A stretch of 64,000 nucleotides of DNA, taken from Gemmiger sp. An50. Its GTDB lineage: Bacteria; Bacillota; Clostridia; Oscillospirales; Ruminococcaceae. The notes below the pieces were generated by a model. That model did not search any database. It worked only from the letters and a program-made list of their open reading frames with translations, and was not told the origin of the DNA. Position numbers and translations under genes: made by a program. Shown here piece after piece: positions 25,172 through 33,099 of this stretch. The DNA lies in contig NZ_NFID01000003.1 in the NCBI RefSeq assembly GCF_002161595.1, positions 248,001 through 312,000 of the forward strand. Reading direction: 5' to 3'. Each line of letters starts with the position of its first letter. The first letter of the stretch is position 1.

Positions 25172-25280
25172 AGATACAAGATAGCCTACTTCTTTTTCAG
25201 AAAAGGAGAAAACCGGAGACGAAGCAGGTTGCTTCGAGAACTTGAAAACGACCCATAGGGGATTTTTTTATTTCCAATAC

Positions 25281-25293
25281 TGAACGATGTTCA
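25281..25293 (+). promoter_or_regulatory. Second copy of the operator, at the ribosome binding site
   Basis: TGAACGATGTTCA has the same TGAAC-N3-GTTCA layout as the copy at 25159-25171 and abuts the AGAGGAGG of the first gene. Confidence 0.65.
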
Positions 25294-25307
25294 AGAGGAG
25301 GCAAACG

Positions 25308-25739
25308 ATGAAGGTAAAACGCAATACACTGCTGCTTCTGGCCTGCCTGGTATGGAGTGCGGCAGGGTTCAATATTCTGCGCATCGGTCTAATGAGCTAC
25401 CCGGCTTATCGGTCTGTGATGAATTACTTGTTGTCTGTTCTGGTTTTCGCGGTATTTCAGATCTTTATCTTTGGTAAACTGGTAAAAAAGCACACCGCGC
25501 GGATCAGCGGCTATGAAGAAGAGCGGCATTTCTTTTTGAAGTTTTTCGACAAAAAGGCCTTTGCCATTATGGCAGTAATGATGAGCGGCGGCATCGGGCT
25601 GCGGGCCAGCGGCATTGCGCCGGAGCAGTTCATCGCAGTCTTTTATACTGGCCTGGGCGCATCACTGCTGTTGGCCGGACTGCTGTTTGGTTGCAACTGG
25701 GGCAAAGCGGCATCCGTCGCGGCTGCCGGTTCGAAATAA
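25308..25739 (+). CDS. Small membrane protein of unknown function
   Basis: A 143-residue protein with about four hydrophobic segments (residues 7-27, 33-52, 80-98, 110-128) and a basic N-terminus (MKVKRNTLLLL). I do not recognise the family. The ATG at 25308 follows AGAGGAGG by 7 nt; an in-frame ATG at 25287 lies within the operator and is less likely. It forms a two-gene operon with the membrane protein at 25766, under the TGAAC-N3-GTTCA operator. Operons of small membrane proteins controlled by a TetR regulator are common, but the regulator is not next to it here. Confidence 0.7.
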   Translation: MKVKRNTLLLLACLVWSAAGFNILRIGLMSYPAYRSVMNYLLSVLVFAVFQIFIFGKLVKKHTARISGYEEERHFFLKFFDKKAFAIMAVMMSGGIGLRASGIAPEQFIAVFYTGLGASLLLAGLLFGCNWGKAASVAAAGSK

Positions 25740-25765
25740 TATAGAGGATTAAAGGAGAAGAAACA

Positions 25766-26431
25766 ATGCAGGCAATTGTAGAAACCGCATTTGACGCGGT
25801 ATATCTGATTTCTGTCATCACCATCGGAATTCTGATGATTCGGGGGAGCAAGGGCAACCGTCAGTTCCGACTGTTCGGCTGGATGGCCGTAGTGCTGGGC
25901 GCGGGCGATTCCTTCCACCTGATTCCCCGGGCTCTGGCGCTGTGCACCACAGGGCTGGAAAACTACACCGTTCCCCTGGGTCTGGGCAAGTGGATCACCT
26001 CGGTGACCATGACCGTGTTCTATGTGCTGCTTTACTACGTCTGGCGGCAGCGCTATAAGATCACCGGCCAGAATGGCATCACTGCTGCGGTGTATATCCT
26101 TTCCGCTGTGCGTGTGGTCCTGTGTATGATGCCGCAGAACCAGTGGCTCAGCGCGGAATCTCCGCTCTCCTGGGGCATCTACCGCAACATTCCTTTCGCG
26201 CTGCTGGGCCTGCTGATCATCGTGCTGTTTTACCGCAGCGCCAAGGAGCATAACGATAAGGCTTTCCGTTGGATGTGGCTGACCATCGTGCTGAGCTTCG
26301 GTTTCTACATCCCGGTGGTGCTCTGGGCCGACACCATTCCCATGATCGGCATGCTGATGATCCCCAAGACCTGCGCCTATGTGTGGACGGTGCTCATTGG
26401 CTACTTCGCTATGAAGAAGGAATGCAAATAA
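25766..26431 (+). CDS. Seven-helix membrane protein of unknown function
   Basis: A 221-residue protein with about seven hydrophobic segments and short loops. Polar or aromatic positions sit in the helices (GAGDSFHLIPRALAL, FYVLLYYVWRQRYK). The layout resembles uncharacterised Firmicute membrane proteins encoded beside TetR regulators; I cannot assign a substrate. AAAGGAG precedes the ATG. It lies 26 nt after the previous gene and ends before a strong terminator, so the pair is one transcript. Confidence 0.75.
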   Translation: MQAIVETAFDAVYLISVITIGILMIRGSKGNRQFRLFGWMAVVLGAGDSFHLIPRALALCTTGLENYTVPLGLGKWITSVTMTVFYVLLYYVWRQRYKITGQNGITAAVYILSAVRVVLCMMPQNQWLSAESPLSWGIYRNIPFALLGLLIIVLFYRSAKEHNDKAFRWMWLTIVLSFGFYIPVVLWADTIPMIGMLMIPKTCAYVWTVLIGYFAMKKECK

Positions 26432-26455
26432 ATAAGCGTTGCTGAACGCCGGACT

Positions 26456-26505
26456 ACTTCGCCCGCCGTATGCTTTTTGGCTGCGGCGGGCGAAGTGTTT
26501 TCTTG
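26456..26505 (+). terminator. Intrinsic terminator
   Basis: ACTTCGCCCGCCG (26456-26468) pairs with CGGCGGGCGAAGT (26484-26496), followed by GTTTTCTT. Confidence 0.85.
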
Positions 26506-26540
26506 TGCGGCTCGGATTTGAGGTTTGTTAAAGGTATTTA

Positions 26541-26549
26541 TGATATACT
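26541..26549 (+). promoter_or_regulatory. Extended -10 promoter of the response regulator operon
   Basis: TGA-TATACT (26541-26549) with no good -35 at the right distance, about 30 bp before the gene. Confidence 0.4.
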
Positions 26550-26581
26550 AAACTCATTCCAGAAGGAAGGCGGCAGGAAAG

Positions 26582-27319
26582 ATGCGGATTTTACTGGTGG
26601 AAGACGAAGAATACATGGCCCAGGCCGTGGCGCAGGTTCTGGAAAAGAACAACTACGCCGTCGATCTGGCACACGATGGGGAATGTGGCTTGGACTGCGG
26701 GCTTTCCGGCATCTACGACATCATTATTCTGGACGTGATGCTGCCAAAGCGCAGTGGGTTTGAAATATTGAAAATCCTTCGCCAGCAAAAAATCTTCGTG
26801 CCGGTCCTGATGCTTACCGCCAGAAGCGAAACCGAGGACAAGGTAAACGGGCTGGACCTGGGAGCGGATGATTATCTGACAAAGCCCTTTGAAATGCAGG
26901 AGCTGCTGGCACGGCTGCGGGCACTGGCCAGAAGAAGGCAGGAAATCTCCCTTCCCAGCGACTGCTCGTTTGGAGATATCTTGCTGAATTCACACACATT
27001 GTCACTGTACTGCGGGAGTCAGAGCTTTAAGCTGACCTTAAAAGAAAGCCAGCTTTTGGAAATGCTGATGGATGCCCGGGGCGGAGTGATCTCGAAAAAC
27101 AGAATCATTGAAAAGGTCTGGGGCTTTGACAGCGACGCAGAAGACCGCCATGTGGAGGTGTACATCTCATTTTTGCGAAAAAAGCTCAAGGCGCTGGATG
27201 CGAACACCACCATTGAAACGGTGCGGGGAATGGGCTATGCGCTGAAAGCGGGAAAGGAGCAGGCAAGATGTTTCAAAAACGAAAGCGCCGGTTTATCCTC
27301 ACCAACATGGCTATGCTGA
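26582..27319 (+). CDS. OmpR-family response regulator
   Basis: A 245-residue regulator: receiver domain (1-115) with acidic pocket VEDEE, phospho-acceptor Asp51 in IIILDVMLP, Thr in MLTARS and Lys in TKPF, then a winged-helix DNA-binding domain (130-225) ending RGMGYALKAG. It is the partner of the kinase that follows. The frame runs about 20 residues past the normal family end and overlaps the kinase gene by 52 nt, so the original stop may have been lost. With the ABC genes and yxeA downstream it resembles B. subtilis yxdJKLM-yxeA, which responds to cationic peptides. Confidence 0.9.
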   Translation: MRILLVEDEEYMAQAVAQVLEKNNYAVDLAHDGECGLDCGLSGIYDIIILDVMLPKRSGFEILKILRQQKIFVPVLMLTARSETEDKVNGLDLGADDYLTKPFEMQELLARLRALARRRQEISLPSDCSFGDILLNSHTLSLYCGSQSFKLTLKESQLLEMLMDARGGVISKNRIIEKVWGFDSDAEDRHVEVYISFLRKKLKALDANTTIETVRGMGYALKAGKEQARCFKNESAGLSSPTWLC

Positions 27320-28537
27320 CGGTGGTGCTGCTCATCTCTTTCACGGCCATCTATCTCATTACCGCCTATCACATCCAGAGCCAGAATCTTTTAAAGCTGG
27401 AAAACATCCATTCCAACACCCTGCGTTATCAGGACGCTTACGAAAAAGGCACGTTTTTTCAAATGGTGGTAACGCCGGAGGAATATTCCGAGGCCTTCGG
27501 CGTGATTGTGGACGAACAGGATCAGAGGGTCTTTGACAGCTCCTTCGGCATACTTGAAAAAGAGTGGGTCAACCAGGCCATCGAGCAGACCAATGGACGA
27601 AACGAAGGTCAAATTGTGCTGGAAGGGCGGCGCTTTCTGTTTTCAAGGGCGCCCGCCTATGCGAAGGTAGACTCCTCTTTGCAGAATGCCGCCGTTGAGC
27701 AGTTCAATCAAATTGACTTTTTTGGATGTTACCGCCTCCATGCGCAGCTTGCAGGAGCTGCTGATGGCCTTTGCGGGAGTGGGTCTGCTCACCCTGCTTG
27801 CCATGCTGGGAATTAGCATTCTGTTTGCAAAACGAGCGGTAGCGCCCATTGAGCAGTCCTATTATAAGCAAAAGCAATTCATTCAGGACGCATCCCATGA
27901 GCTGAAAACGCCGCTGGCTTCCATCCGGGCCAATCTGGAAGCACTGCAGGCAAACCGGCAGGAAACCGTCCAAAGCCAGCAAAAATGGCTGGACCATATT
28001 TTCCACGAAACCAGGCGCATGAGCAAGCTGGTGACCGAGCTGCTGGAGCTGGCCCGTGCCGGCCAGAGCGAGCAGCCGTTAATGCTGGAACCGGTCTGCC
28101 TGAGCAAATTGCTGGAGCGAACATTGCTTTCCGTGGAGGCCGTGCTTTATGAAAAGGATATTTCTCTGGAGTAGAAAATCCAGCCGGAGATTTTTGTGAA
28201 AGTAGACGCAGATAAGGTGGAACAGGTGATTCGTATTCTTTTGGACAACGCCTGTAAATATACCCCGCCCGGCGGAAACGTTGCGGTCTGCCTGCACCGT
28301 CAGAAACGGCATGCAGTCCTCACGGTAACCAACACCGGAGAGGGAATCGCGCCGGAACATATTGATAAGATTTTTGACCGCTTTTATCGGGTGGATAACT
28401 CCCGGAAGCACACCGGCAGCTATGGCCTTGGCTTGTCCATCGCCCGATCTCTGGTGGAACAGATGAAGGGCGAGCTTTTGGCACAAAGCGTACCGCATCA
28501 AAAAACCACCTTCACCGTTCGGCTGGCAGCGATATAA
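27268..28537 (+). pseudogene. Sensor histidine kinase, broken by a frameshift and a stop
   Basis: Three open pieces together make one kinase. Piece 1 (27268 on) has a membrane helix and an extracellular segment; at a run of six T (27718-27723) the frame slips, and dropping one T restores IDFLDVTASMRSLQELLMAF. Piece 2 holds the second membrane helix, the H-box FIQDASHELKTPLASIRANL and the dimerisation helices. An in-frame TAG (28172-28174) interrupts it after EKDISLE. Piece 3, same frame, carries the ATP-binding N, G1 and G2 boxes (LLDNACKYTPPGG, NTGEGIAPEHIDKIFDRFYR, GSYGLGLSIA). A working kinase cannot be made from this sequence as given. The start follows GGAGCAGGCAAG. Confidence 0.85.
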
Positions 28538-28572
28538 TTGCTTGCCGTCTTATTGAAAATCATGGAACCTGT

Positions 28573-28611
28573 CGCCCCATTCCAACCAAGAATGGGGCGG
28601 CGGGTTTTCTT
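28573..28611 (+). terminator. Terminator after the kinase
   Basis: CGCCCCATTC (28573-28582) pairs with GAATGGGGCG (28590-28599), then GCGGGTTTTCTTTTT. The stretch to 28774 holds no gene; GTAA-N8-TTAC near 28670-28685 could be a regulator site but is weak. Confidence 0.75.
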
Positions 28612-28774
28612 TTTGGCTGATTTTTTGCCCTATAGGGACGAAAACAGGGATGCAAAGTGCGATGTAACCCATGTTTTACGGGATAGTTGGTGGAGGCAAC
28701 CGGCCTTTTGGGCTAAACTAGAGGCCGTAACGAGAGAACATGACCTCATATCCAAACAAAGGAGTAACGAAAGA

Positions 28775-29598
28775 ATGGACATGATTTCATTGAGCCACAT
28801 CAACAAAAGCTATGGCGAACATTCGGTTCTGCGGGATGTAAGCCTGACCGTCCGGCAGGGGGAGATCTACGGCCTGGTCGGAAAGAACGGCGCAGGAAAA
28901 ACCACCATATTCAAAATCATCCTGGGGCTGACGGAATTTGATAAAGGGCAGCTTTCCATCACAAAAAGCCGCTCCAAAGCGGAGCTATCCGCCAGCCGAA
29001 GAAAAATCGGGTTTTTTATCGGAAAGAACTTTTTTGATTATCTGAACGCAAGGGAAAACCTGGAGTATTACCGCCGTCTGAAGGGAATTCGGGACAAAAG
29101 CGAAGTGGATCGGGTGCTGCGGCTGGTGGAGCTGGAAGATGCGGCCGGAAGCTTCGGTTCCTTTTCCATGGGAATGAAGCAGCGGCTTGGCATCGCGAAC
29201 GCACTGCTGGGCAATCCGGAAATTTTGATTCTGGACGAACCGGTGAACGGACTTGACCCGCAGGGAATCGCCGACATCCGCAATTTAATTATCCGGCTGA
29301 ACAAAGAATCCGGCATGACGATTCTTGTCTCCTCCCATATTCTGGGGGAACTGGAGCATACGGCAACGCGCTTTGGGCAACGCGCTTTGGAATCATCGAC
29401 CAGGGGCGCGTTCTGCGGGAAATCACCCATGAGGATTTGAAGGTGCGAAACGATACCATTCAGATTCAGGTGGACGATTGCGAAAAGGCCAGCCGCCTGC
29501 TTCGTGAAAATCACATTCAGATTCTTCGGCAAACACCGGCGTACAAATCGCTGGAAGACTACTACTTCGAACTGGTGGGAGGGAAAAGCCATGTGTAA
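28775..29598 (+). pseudogene. Peptide-resistance type ABC ATPase, frameshifted by a 14-bp duplication
   Basis: The first 200 residues are a good ABC ATPase: Walker A VGKNGAGKTT, signature FSMGMKQRLGIANALLG, Walker B ILILDEPVNGLDP, switch SSHILGELEHTATRFG. There a 14-bp sequence is present twice in tandem (29363-29390), shifting the frame and ending the protein at 29440. Removing one copy restores GIIDQGRVLREITHEDLKV and a normal C-terminus stopping at 29598, where the permease start (29591) overlaps. The core survives, but the lost tail (about 70 residues) often regulates or couples. The start follows AAAGGAG. Probably inactive or altered. Confidence 0.8.
29363..29390 (+). repeat. 14-bp tandem duplication in the ABC ATPase gene
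   Basis: GCAACGCGCTTTGG occurs at 29363-29376 and again at 29377-29390. Being 14 bp it moves the reading frame. Confidence 0.97.
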
Positions 29599-30340
29599 TT
29601 ATATCGGTGCGGATATTCGACGCGTTCTACACAAACCGTCCTTTCTGGGCGCAATTGGAACCTTTGCGGGCCTTTTTGCCCTGGCGGTGTTCATTTATTT
29701 CAATCCGACTTTCACAGCGGAGTTGTATGTGACGAAAATTTCCAGCTTCCTGAGTTTCTTTCCATTGATCGTTGGATTGTTCGTCTTTCTGTCCGTCTAT
29801 GCCGACGATTTCAAATGCAGATCCATGCAGGTGGCCATCGGTTACGGAATTCCCCGGGGCAAAATCGTTCTGGGTAAGCTTTTGGAAAGCGCGGTGCTTC
29901 TGTTCGGCGTAGCTGCGGGGATGGCGGTTCTCATTCTCGCTGCGCCCATCCTTTTGGGCCTTGCTCCAAGCGCCGGACATCTGGAGCTGCTGGCGTTGAC
30001 CGTGGCAGCGGAAATGCTTCGCACACTGGGGTATATTGCCCTTGCCAGTGTTTCGGTGTTCCTTTCGCAGAATGCGGTAAACGGCATCATCTTTTATGTG
30101 CTGCTTTCCTCAAAAACCGTGTACATCATCCTGACGATGCTTCTTGGGCAGGAGTTTTTGACCAACATGATCGGTGATCTGACGAAATATCTATACACCA
30201 CGCAGCTTTATACCGCAAAGGGTCTCTTTGTGCAGCATGAATCCTTCTGGGGTATTCTGCTTCTGGCCGTGGGTATTTATGTGGTGGGCCCCACAATTCT
30301 TTCGGCGATTGCTTTCCACAAAAAAGAACTTGAGTTTTAA
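29591..30340 (+). CDS. ABC transporter permease (ABC-2 / bacteriocin-resistance type)
   Basis: A 249-residue membrane protein with six predicted helices, starting MCNYIGADIRRVLHKPSF, the usual cytoplasmic start of ABC-2-type permeases found with peptide-resistance ATPases. YADDFKCRSMQVAIGYGIPR then GKIVLGKLL is the family's cytoplasmic loop. The ATG at 29591 overlaps the end of the intact ATPase frame, with GGGAGGG before it. The gene itself is intact, though its ATPase and sensor kinase are broken. Likely substrate: antimicrobial peptides or lipid-linked targets, by neighbourhood only. Confidence 0.85.
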   Translation: MCNYIGADIRRVLHKPSFLGAIGTFAGLFALAVFIYFNPTFTAELYVTKISSFLSFFPLIVGLFVFLSVYADDFKCRSMQVAIGYGIPRGKIVLGKLLESAVLLFGVAAGMAVLILAAPILLGLAPSAGHLELLALTVAAEMLRTLGYIALASVSVFLSQNAVNGIIFYVLLSSKTVYIILTMLLGQEFLTNMIGDLTKYLYTTQLYTAKGLFVQHESFWGILLLAVGIYVVGPTILSAIAFHKKELEF

Positions 30341-30355
30341 AGGAGAAAATAAAGC

Positions 30356-30757
30356 ATGAAAAAGAAGAGTATCTGGATTTTGCCCCTTGTGGTAGTTTTT
30401 GCAGCGGGCGCGTTTTGGACAAAGGGATATTACAATGACCGGTATGTGGTTTCCGATTATTATTACACCCAGATCCCCGAAGATGAAATGAACGAGGATT
30501 CCTGGCTGCTGGATTCCGACGGAGCAAAGCAGGTCAAGGGAAAAGAATATGAACTGGTTGCGTACAACGCCCAGGGCGAAGAACGGGAAGTCTATTTCGC
30601 AAAGACCGGCAGTGCGGAGGATTATTATGCCCCTGGCACTTACATCCAGGTCAGCACCAGCAAAACGCTTGTGGCCGGGGTGGCCGTTGTGAATGAGGAG
30701 GATGTGCCCCCAGCTGCGCTGGAACAGATCGACACACTTGGAACCAGAATTCAGTGA
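30356..30757 (+). CDS. YxeA-family secreted protein
   Basis: A 133-residue exported protein: signal or anchor helix at residues 5-22, then an OB-like small domain. YVVSDYYYTQIP, YELVAYNAQGEEREVYFAKT and the end region VNEEDVPPAALEQI follow the YxeA pattern. In B. subtilis yxeA closes the LL-37-induced yxdJKLM-yxeA operon, and here too it closes a response regulator/kinase/ABC cluster. AAAGGAG precedes the ATG by 12 nt. Its molecular role is unknown. Confidence 0.75.
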   Translation: MKKKSIWILPLVVVFAAGAFWTKGYYNDRYVVSDYYYTQIPEDEMNEDSWLLDSDGAKQVKGKEYELVAYNAQGEEREVYFAKTGSAEDYYAPGTYIQVSTSKTLVAGVAVVNEEDVPPAALEQIDTLGTRIQ

Positions 30758-30804
30758 CCGCCCGGTGGATGGATTGGCTGATTTGATGTAAAATAAGACC
30801 AGAG

Positions 30805-31959
30805 ATGAAGCTCTTTTCAGGTGAAGAAAGTGAGAGGTTAAAATATGGATGCTGCCCGAATGGCTACTACTTTCGTTGTTGTGTTGTATTTCTTGTTTTG
30901 GATTGCTGTCTTTTCTATGACGTGACCGCTCACCGTTATATAGAGGAAAACTGCTGTGATCTGGGCATGAAGGTGATTCGCGGACTTTCCGCCGATATGG
31001 AGGATTTGCTCTGCGAACAGGGGCAAAAGGATGCCCGAAACTTCTTTGATCAGCTGATGTTCTCCTGTGAACACGGGCCCTTTGTGGCGCCGCCGGTGAA
31101 GGCCCCGGCCCGGCAGAAAACCACCTACCAGCCTGTGTTGCCCCAGGCGGCCAAGGAGCGCAGCGGGGATGTGGTCATCGTGACCAACTGTGCCGAGACC
31201 GACGAGAATCTGGCCAACATGATCGCGGATTTCCGCGCCGCACTGCCCTGTGAAAGCCGGGTGGTAAACCTGCGTCAGTTCCCCTTTGACGGCAGTTGTC
31301 TGGGCTGCTTCGGCTGCGCTGTTACCGGAAAATGCGTGTATAAGGATGGCTTCGACGACTTTCTGCGGAATACCATCCAGACCGCGGACGCTTTTGTGTA
31401 TGCCTTCACCATTGCGGACCACTATACCCAGTCCAGTTTCAAGTGCTTTGATGACCGGCAGTTCTGCAACGGTCACCGCACCGTGACCCACGGCACACCC
31501 ATTGCGTATCTGGTCAGCGGTGACTACCGGTACGAGCCCAACCTGCGCATGATTCTGGAGGGCCGGGCCGAGGTGGGCGGCAACTATCTGTGCGGCGTTG
31601 CCACCGACGAGGGCGACACCGCCCGGGAAATTCGGCAGCTGGCGGAGAACCTGACCTTTGCCATGGACAAAAAGCTCACCCGCCCGGCCAATTTCTACGG
31701 TGTGGGCGGTATGAAGATTTTCCGGGACCTGATCTATGTGATGCAGGGCCTGATGAAGGCGGACCACAAGTTCTACAAGCAGCAGGGCATCTACGATTTC
31801 CCGCAAAAGCAGAAAAAACGCATTTTGCAGATGAAGCTGGTGGGCGCGCTGCTGGCAGTGCCCTCGATCCAGAAGCAGGCCAAGGGCAAGATGACCGAGG
31901 CCATCGTGGGCCCGTATCGAAAGGTGATCGAGCAGGTACAGGGAGGAAACAAACAATGA
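30805..31959 (+). CDS. Flavodoxin-fold NAD(P)H oxidoreductase, N-terminally truncated
   Basis: The recognisable protein begins near residue 39 of the open frame (DVTAHRYIEENCC, 30919 on). That stretch resembles the end of a first domain; the second is an iron-sulfur flavoprotein-like NADPH-dependent FMN reductase domain (VVIVTNCAETDENLANMIAD, CLGCFGCAVTGKCVYKDGFD). The first 38 residues are unrelated and come from out-of-frame reading of a small membrane-protein start. No Shine-Dalgarno serves the ATG at 30805; an internal ATG at 30967 could begin a shorter product. The stop overlaps the acetyltransferase start by 4 nt. Either a remnant or a shortened enzyme. Confidence 0.6.
   Translation: MKLFSGEESERLKYGCCPNGYYFRCCVVFLVLDCCLFYDVTAHRYIEENCCDLGMKVIRGLSADMEDLLCEQGQKDARNFFDQLMFSCEHGPFVAPPVKAPARQKTTYQPVLPQAAKERSGDVVIVTNCAETDENLANMIADFRAALPCESRVVNLRQFPFDGSCLGCFGCAVTGKCVYKDGFDDFLRNTIQTADAFVYAFTIADHYTQSSFKCFDDRQFCNGHRTVTHGTPIAYLVSGDYRYEPNLRMILEGRAEVGGNYLCGVATDEGDTAREIRQLAENLTFAMDKKLTRPANFYGVGGMKIFRDLIYVMQGLMKADHKFYKQQGIYDFPQKQKKRILQMKLVGALLAVPSIQKQAKGKMTEAIVGPYRKVIEQVQGGNKQ
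30845..30925 (+). pseudogene. Remnant start of a membrane protein
   Basis: ATG at 30845 follows GAGAGG by 7 nt and opens 26 codons with one hydrophobic segment (ATTFVVVLYFLFWIAVF), ending at TGA 30923-30925 where the flavoprotein similarity starts in another frame. It looks like the first helix of a larger membrane protein cut off by a deletion. It could also be a true small peptide. Confidence 0.4.
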
Positions 31960-32579
31960 GCTTTACAAAAATCGACCGCACCGCCTGGCCGCGGGAGGAA
32001 TATTTCAACCACTATTTCAGCCAGGTGCCCTGCACTTACAGCGGAACCTTCAAGCTGGATATCACCCGCCTGCGGCAGAGCGGGCAGAAACTGTATCCGG
32101 CCATGTTGTATTATCTGTCCACGGTAGTAAACCGGCATCAGGAGTTCCGCATGGCGCTGAACGAGGCGGGGGAGCCGGGCTATTACGATGTGGTCCACCC
32201 CTGCTATACCATCTTCCACAAGGAGACCGAGAGCTTCTCCAACCTGTGGACGGCCTACACGTCTGATTATGCGGCCTTCTGCGCCGCCTATGAGCAGGAC
32301 ATGGCAGCCTACGGAAACAACCCGGGCATGATGGCCCGTCCGGATACCCCGGCCAATACCTTCCCGGTTTCCATGATTCCCTGGACCAGCTTCGAGGGTT
32401 TCAATCTGAACCTGCAAAACGGTTACGACTATCTGCCGCCCATCTTCACCATGGGCCGGTTTTATGAGGAAAACGGCCGGGTGCTGCTGCCGCTGGCGGT
32501 GCAGGTACACCACGCAGTGTGCGATGGCTTCCATCTGTGCCGCCTGGTGAACGAGCTGCAGGAACTCTTGAACGGGTGA
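31956..32579 (+). CDS. Chloramphenicol O-acetyltransferase (type A-like)
   Basis: A 207-residue enzyme of the trimeric CAT fold. FTKIDRTAWPREEYFNHYF is the family N-terminus, IPWTSFEGFNLN a conserved core segment, and VQVHHAVCDGFHLCRLVNEL carries the HHxxxDG active site with the catalytic His. Slightly shorter than typical CatA (about 215). Type A enzymes acetylate chloramphenicol; many chromosomal relatives have unknown acceptors, so resistance is not assured. GGGAGG precedes the start and an ATGA overlap couples it to the flavoprotein frame. Confidence 0.85.
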   Translation: MSFTKIDRTAWPREEYFNHYFSQVPCTYSGTFKLDITRLRQSGQKLYPAMLYYLSTVVNRHQEFRMALNEAGEPGYYDVVHPCYTIFHKETESFSNLWTAYTSDYAAFCAAYEQDMAAYGNNPGMMARPDTPANTFPVSMIPWTSFEGFNLNLQNGYDYLPPIFTMGRFYEENGRVLLPLAVQVHHAVCDGFHLCRLVNELQELLNG

Positions 32580-32583
32580 GAAC

Positions 32584-33099
32584 ATGGAACGAGTGATTGT
32601 GATCGGCTGCCCCGGCGCGGGCAAAAGCACCTTCGCCCGGGCGCTGCACCAGGAGACCGGTCTGCCGCTTTATTATCTGGACCGGATCTGGCACAAGCCG
32701 GACCGGACCGAGCTTTCCCCGGAGGAATTTGACGCGGCGCTGGCGAATATCTTAAAGCAGCCCCGCTGGATTATCGACGGCAACTACCTGCGCACCATGG
32801 AAATGCGCCTGGAACGGTGCGACACTGTGTTTTTTCTGGATTATCCGCTGGAGCTCTGTCTGGAGAGCGCGGCCGCCCGCATCGGAGTTGCCCGGGAGGA
32901 TATGCCCTGGGTGGAGACGGAGTTTGACCCGGAGTTTCGCAGCTGGATTGAGGATTTCCCCAAGACCCAGCTGCCCCGGATGAACGAGCTGCTGGCTTCC
33001 TTCCGGGAGAAAGCTACCATCATCCGATTTCATTCCCGCCAGCAGGCGGCCGCCTGGCTGACAGAATGGGAGCGGGTAAGAAAAGGAGAAAATGAATGA
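32584..33099 (+). CDS. P-loop kinase-like protein (FlaR/topology-modulation type)
   Basis: A 171-residue adenylate-kinase-like protein. Walker A GCPGAGKST is at residues 8-16; LPLYYLDRIWHKPDR, WIIDGNYLRTMEMRLERCDT and FFLDYPLELCL are the signature segments of this group, often annotated DNA topology modulation protein FlaR. The actual phosphoacceptor is unknown. It follows the acetyltransferase by 4 nt and overlaps the hydrolase by 4 nt, so it belongs to the same transcript. Confidence 0.8.
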   Translation: MERVIVIGCPGAGKSTFARALHQETGLPLYYLDRIWHKPDRTELSPEEFDAALANILKQPRWIIDGNYLRTMEMRLERCDTVFFLDYPLELCLESAAARIGVAREDMPWVETEFDPEFRSWIEDFPKTQLPRMNELLASFREKATIIRFHSRQQAAAWLTEWERVRKGENE

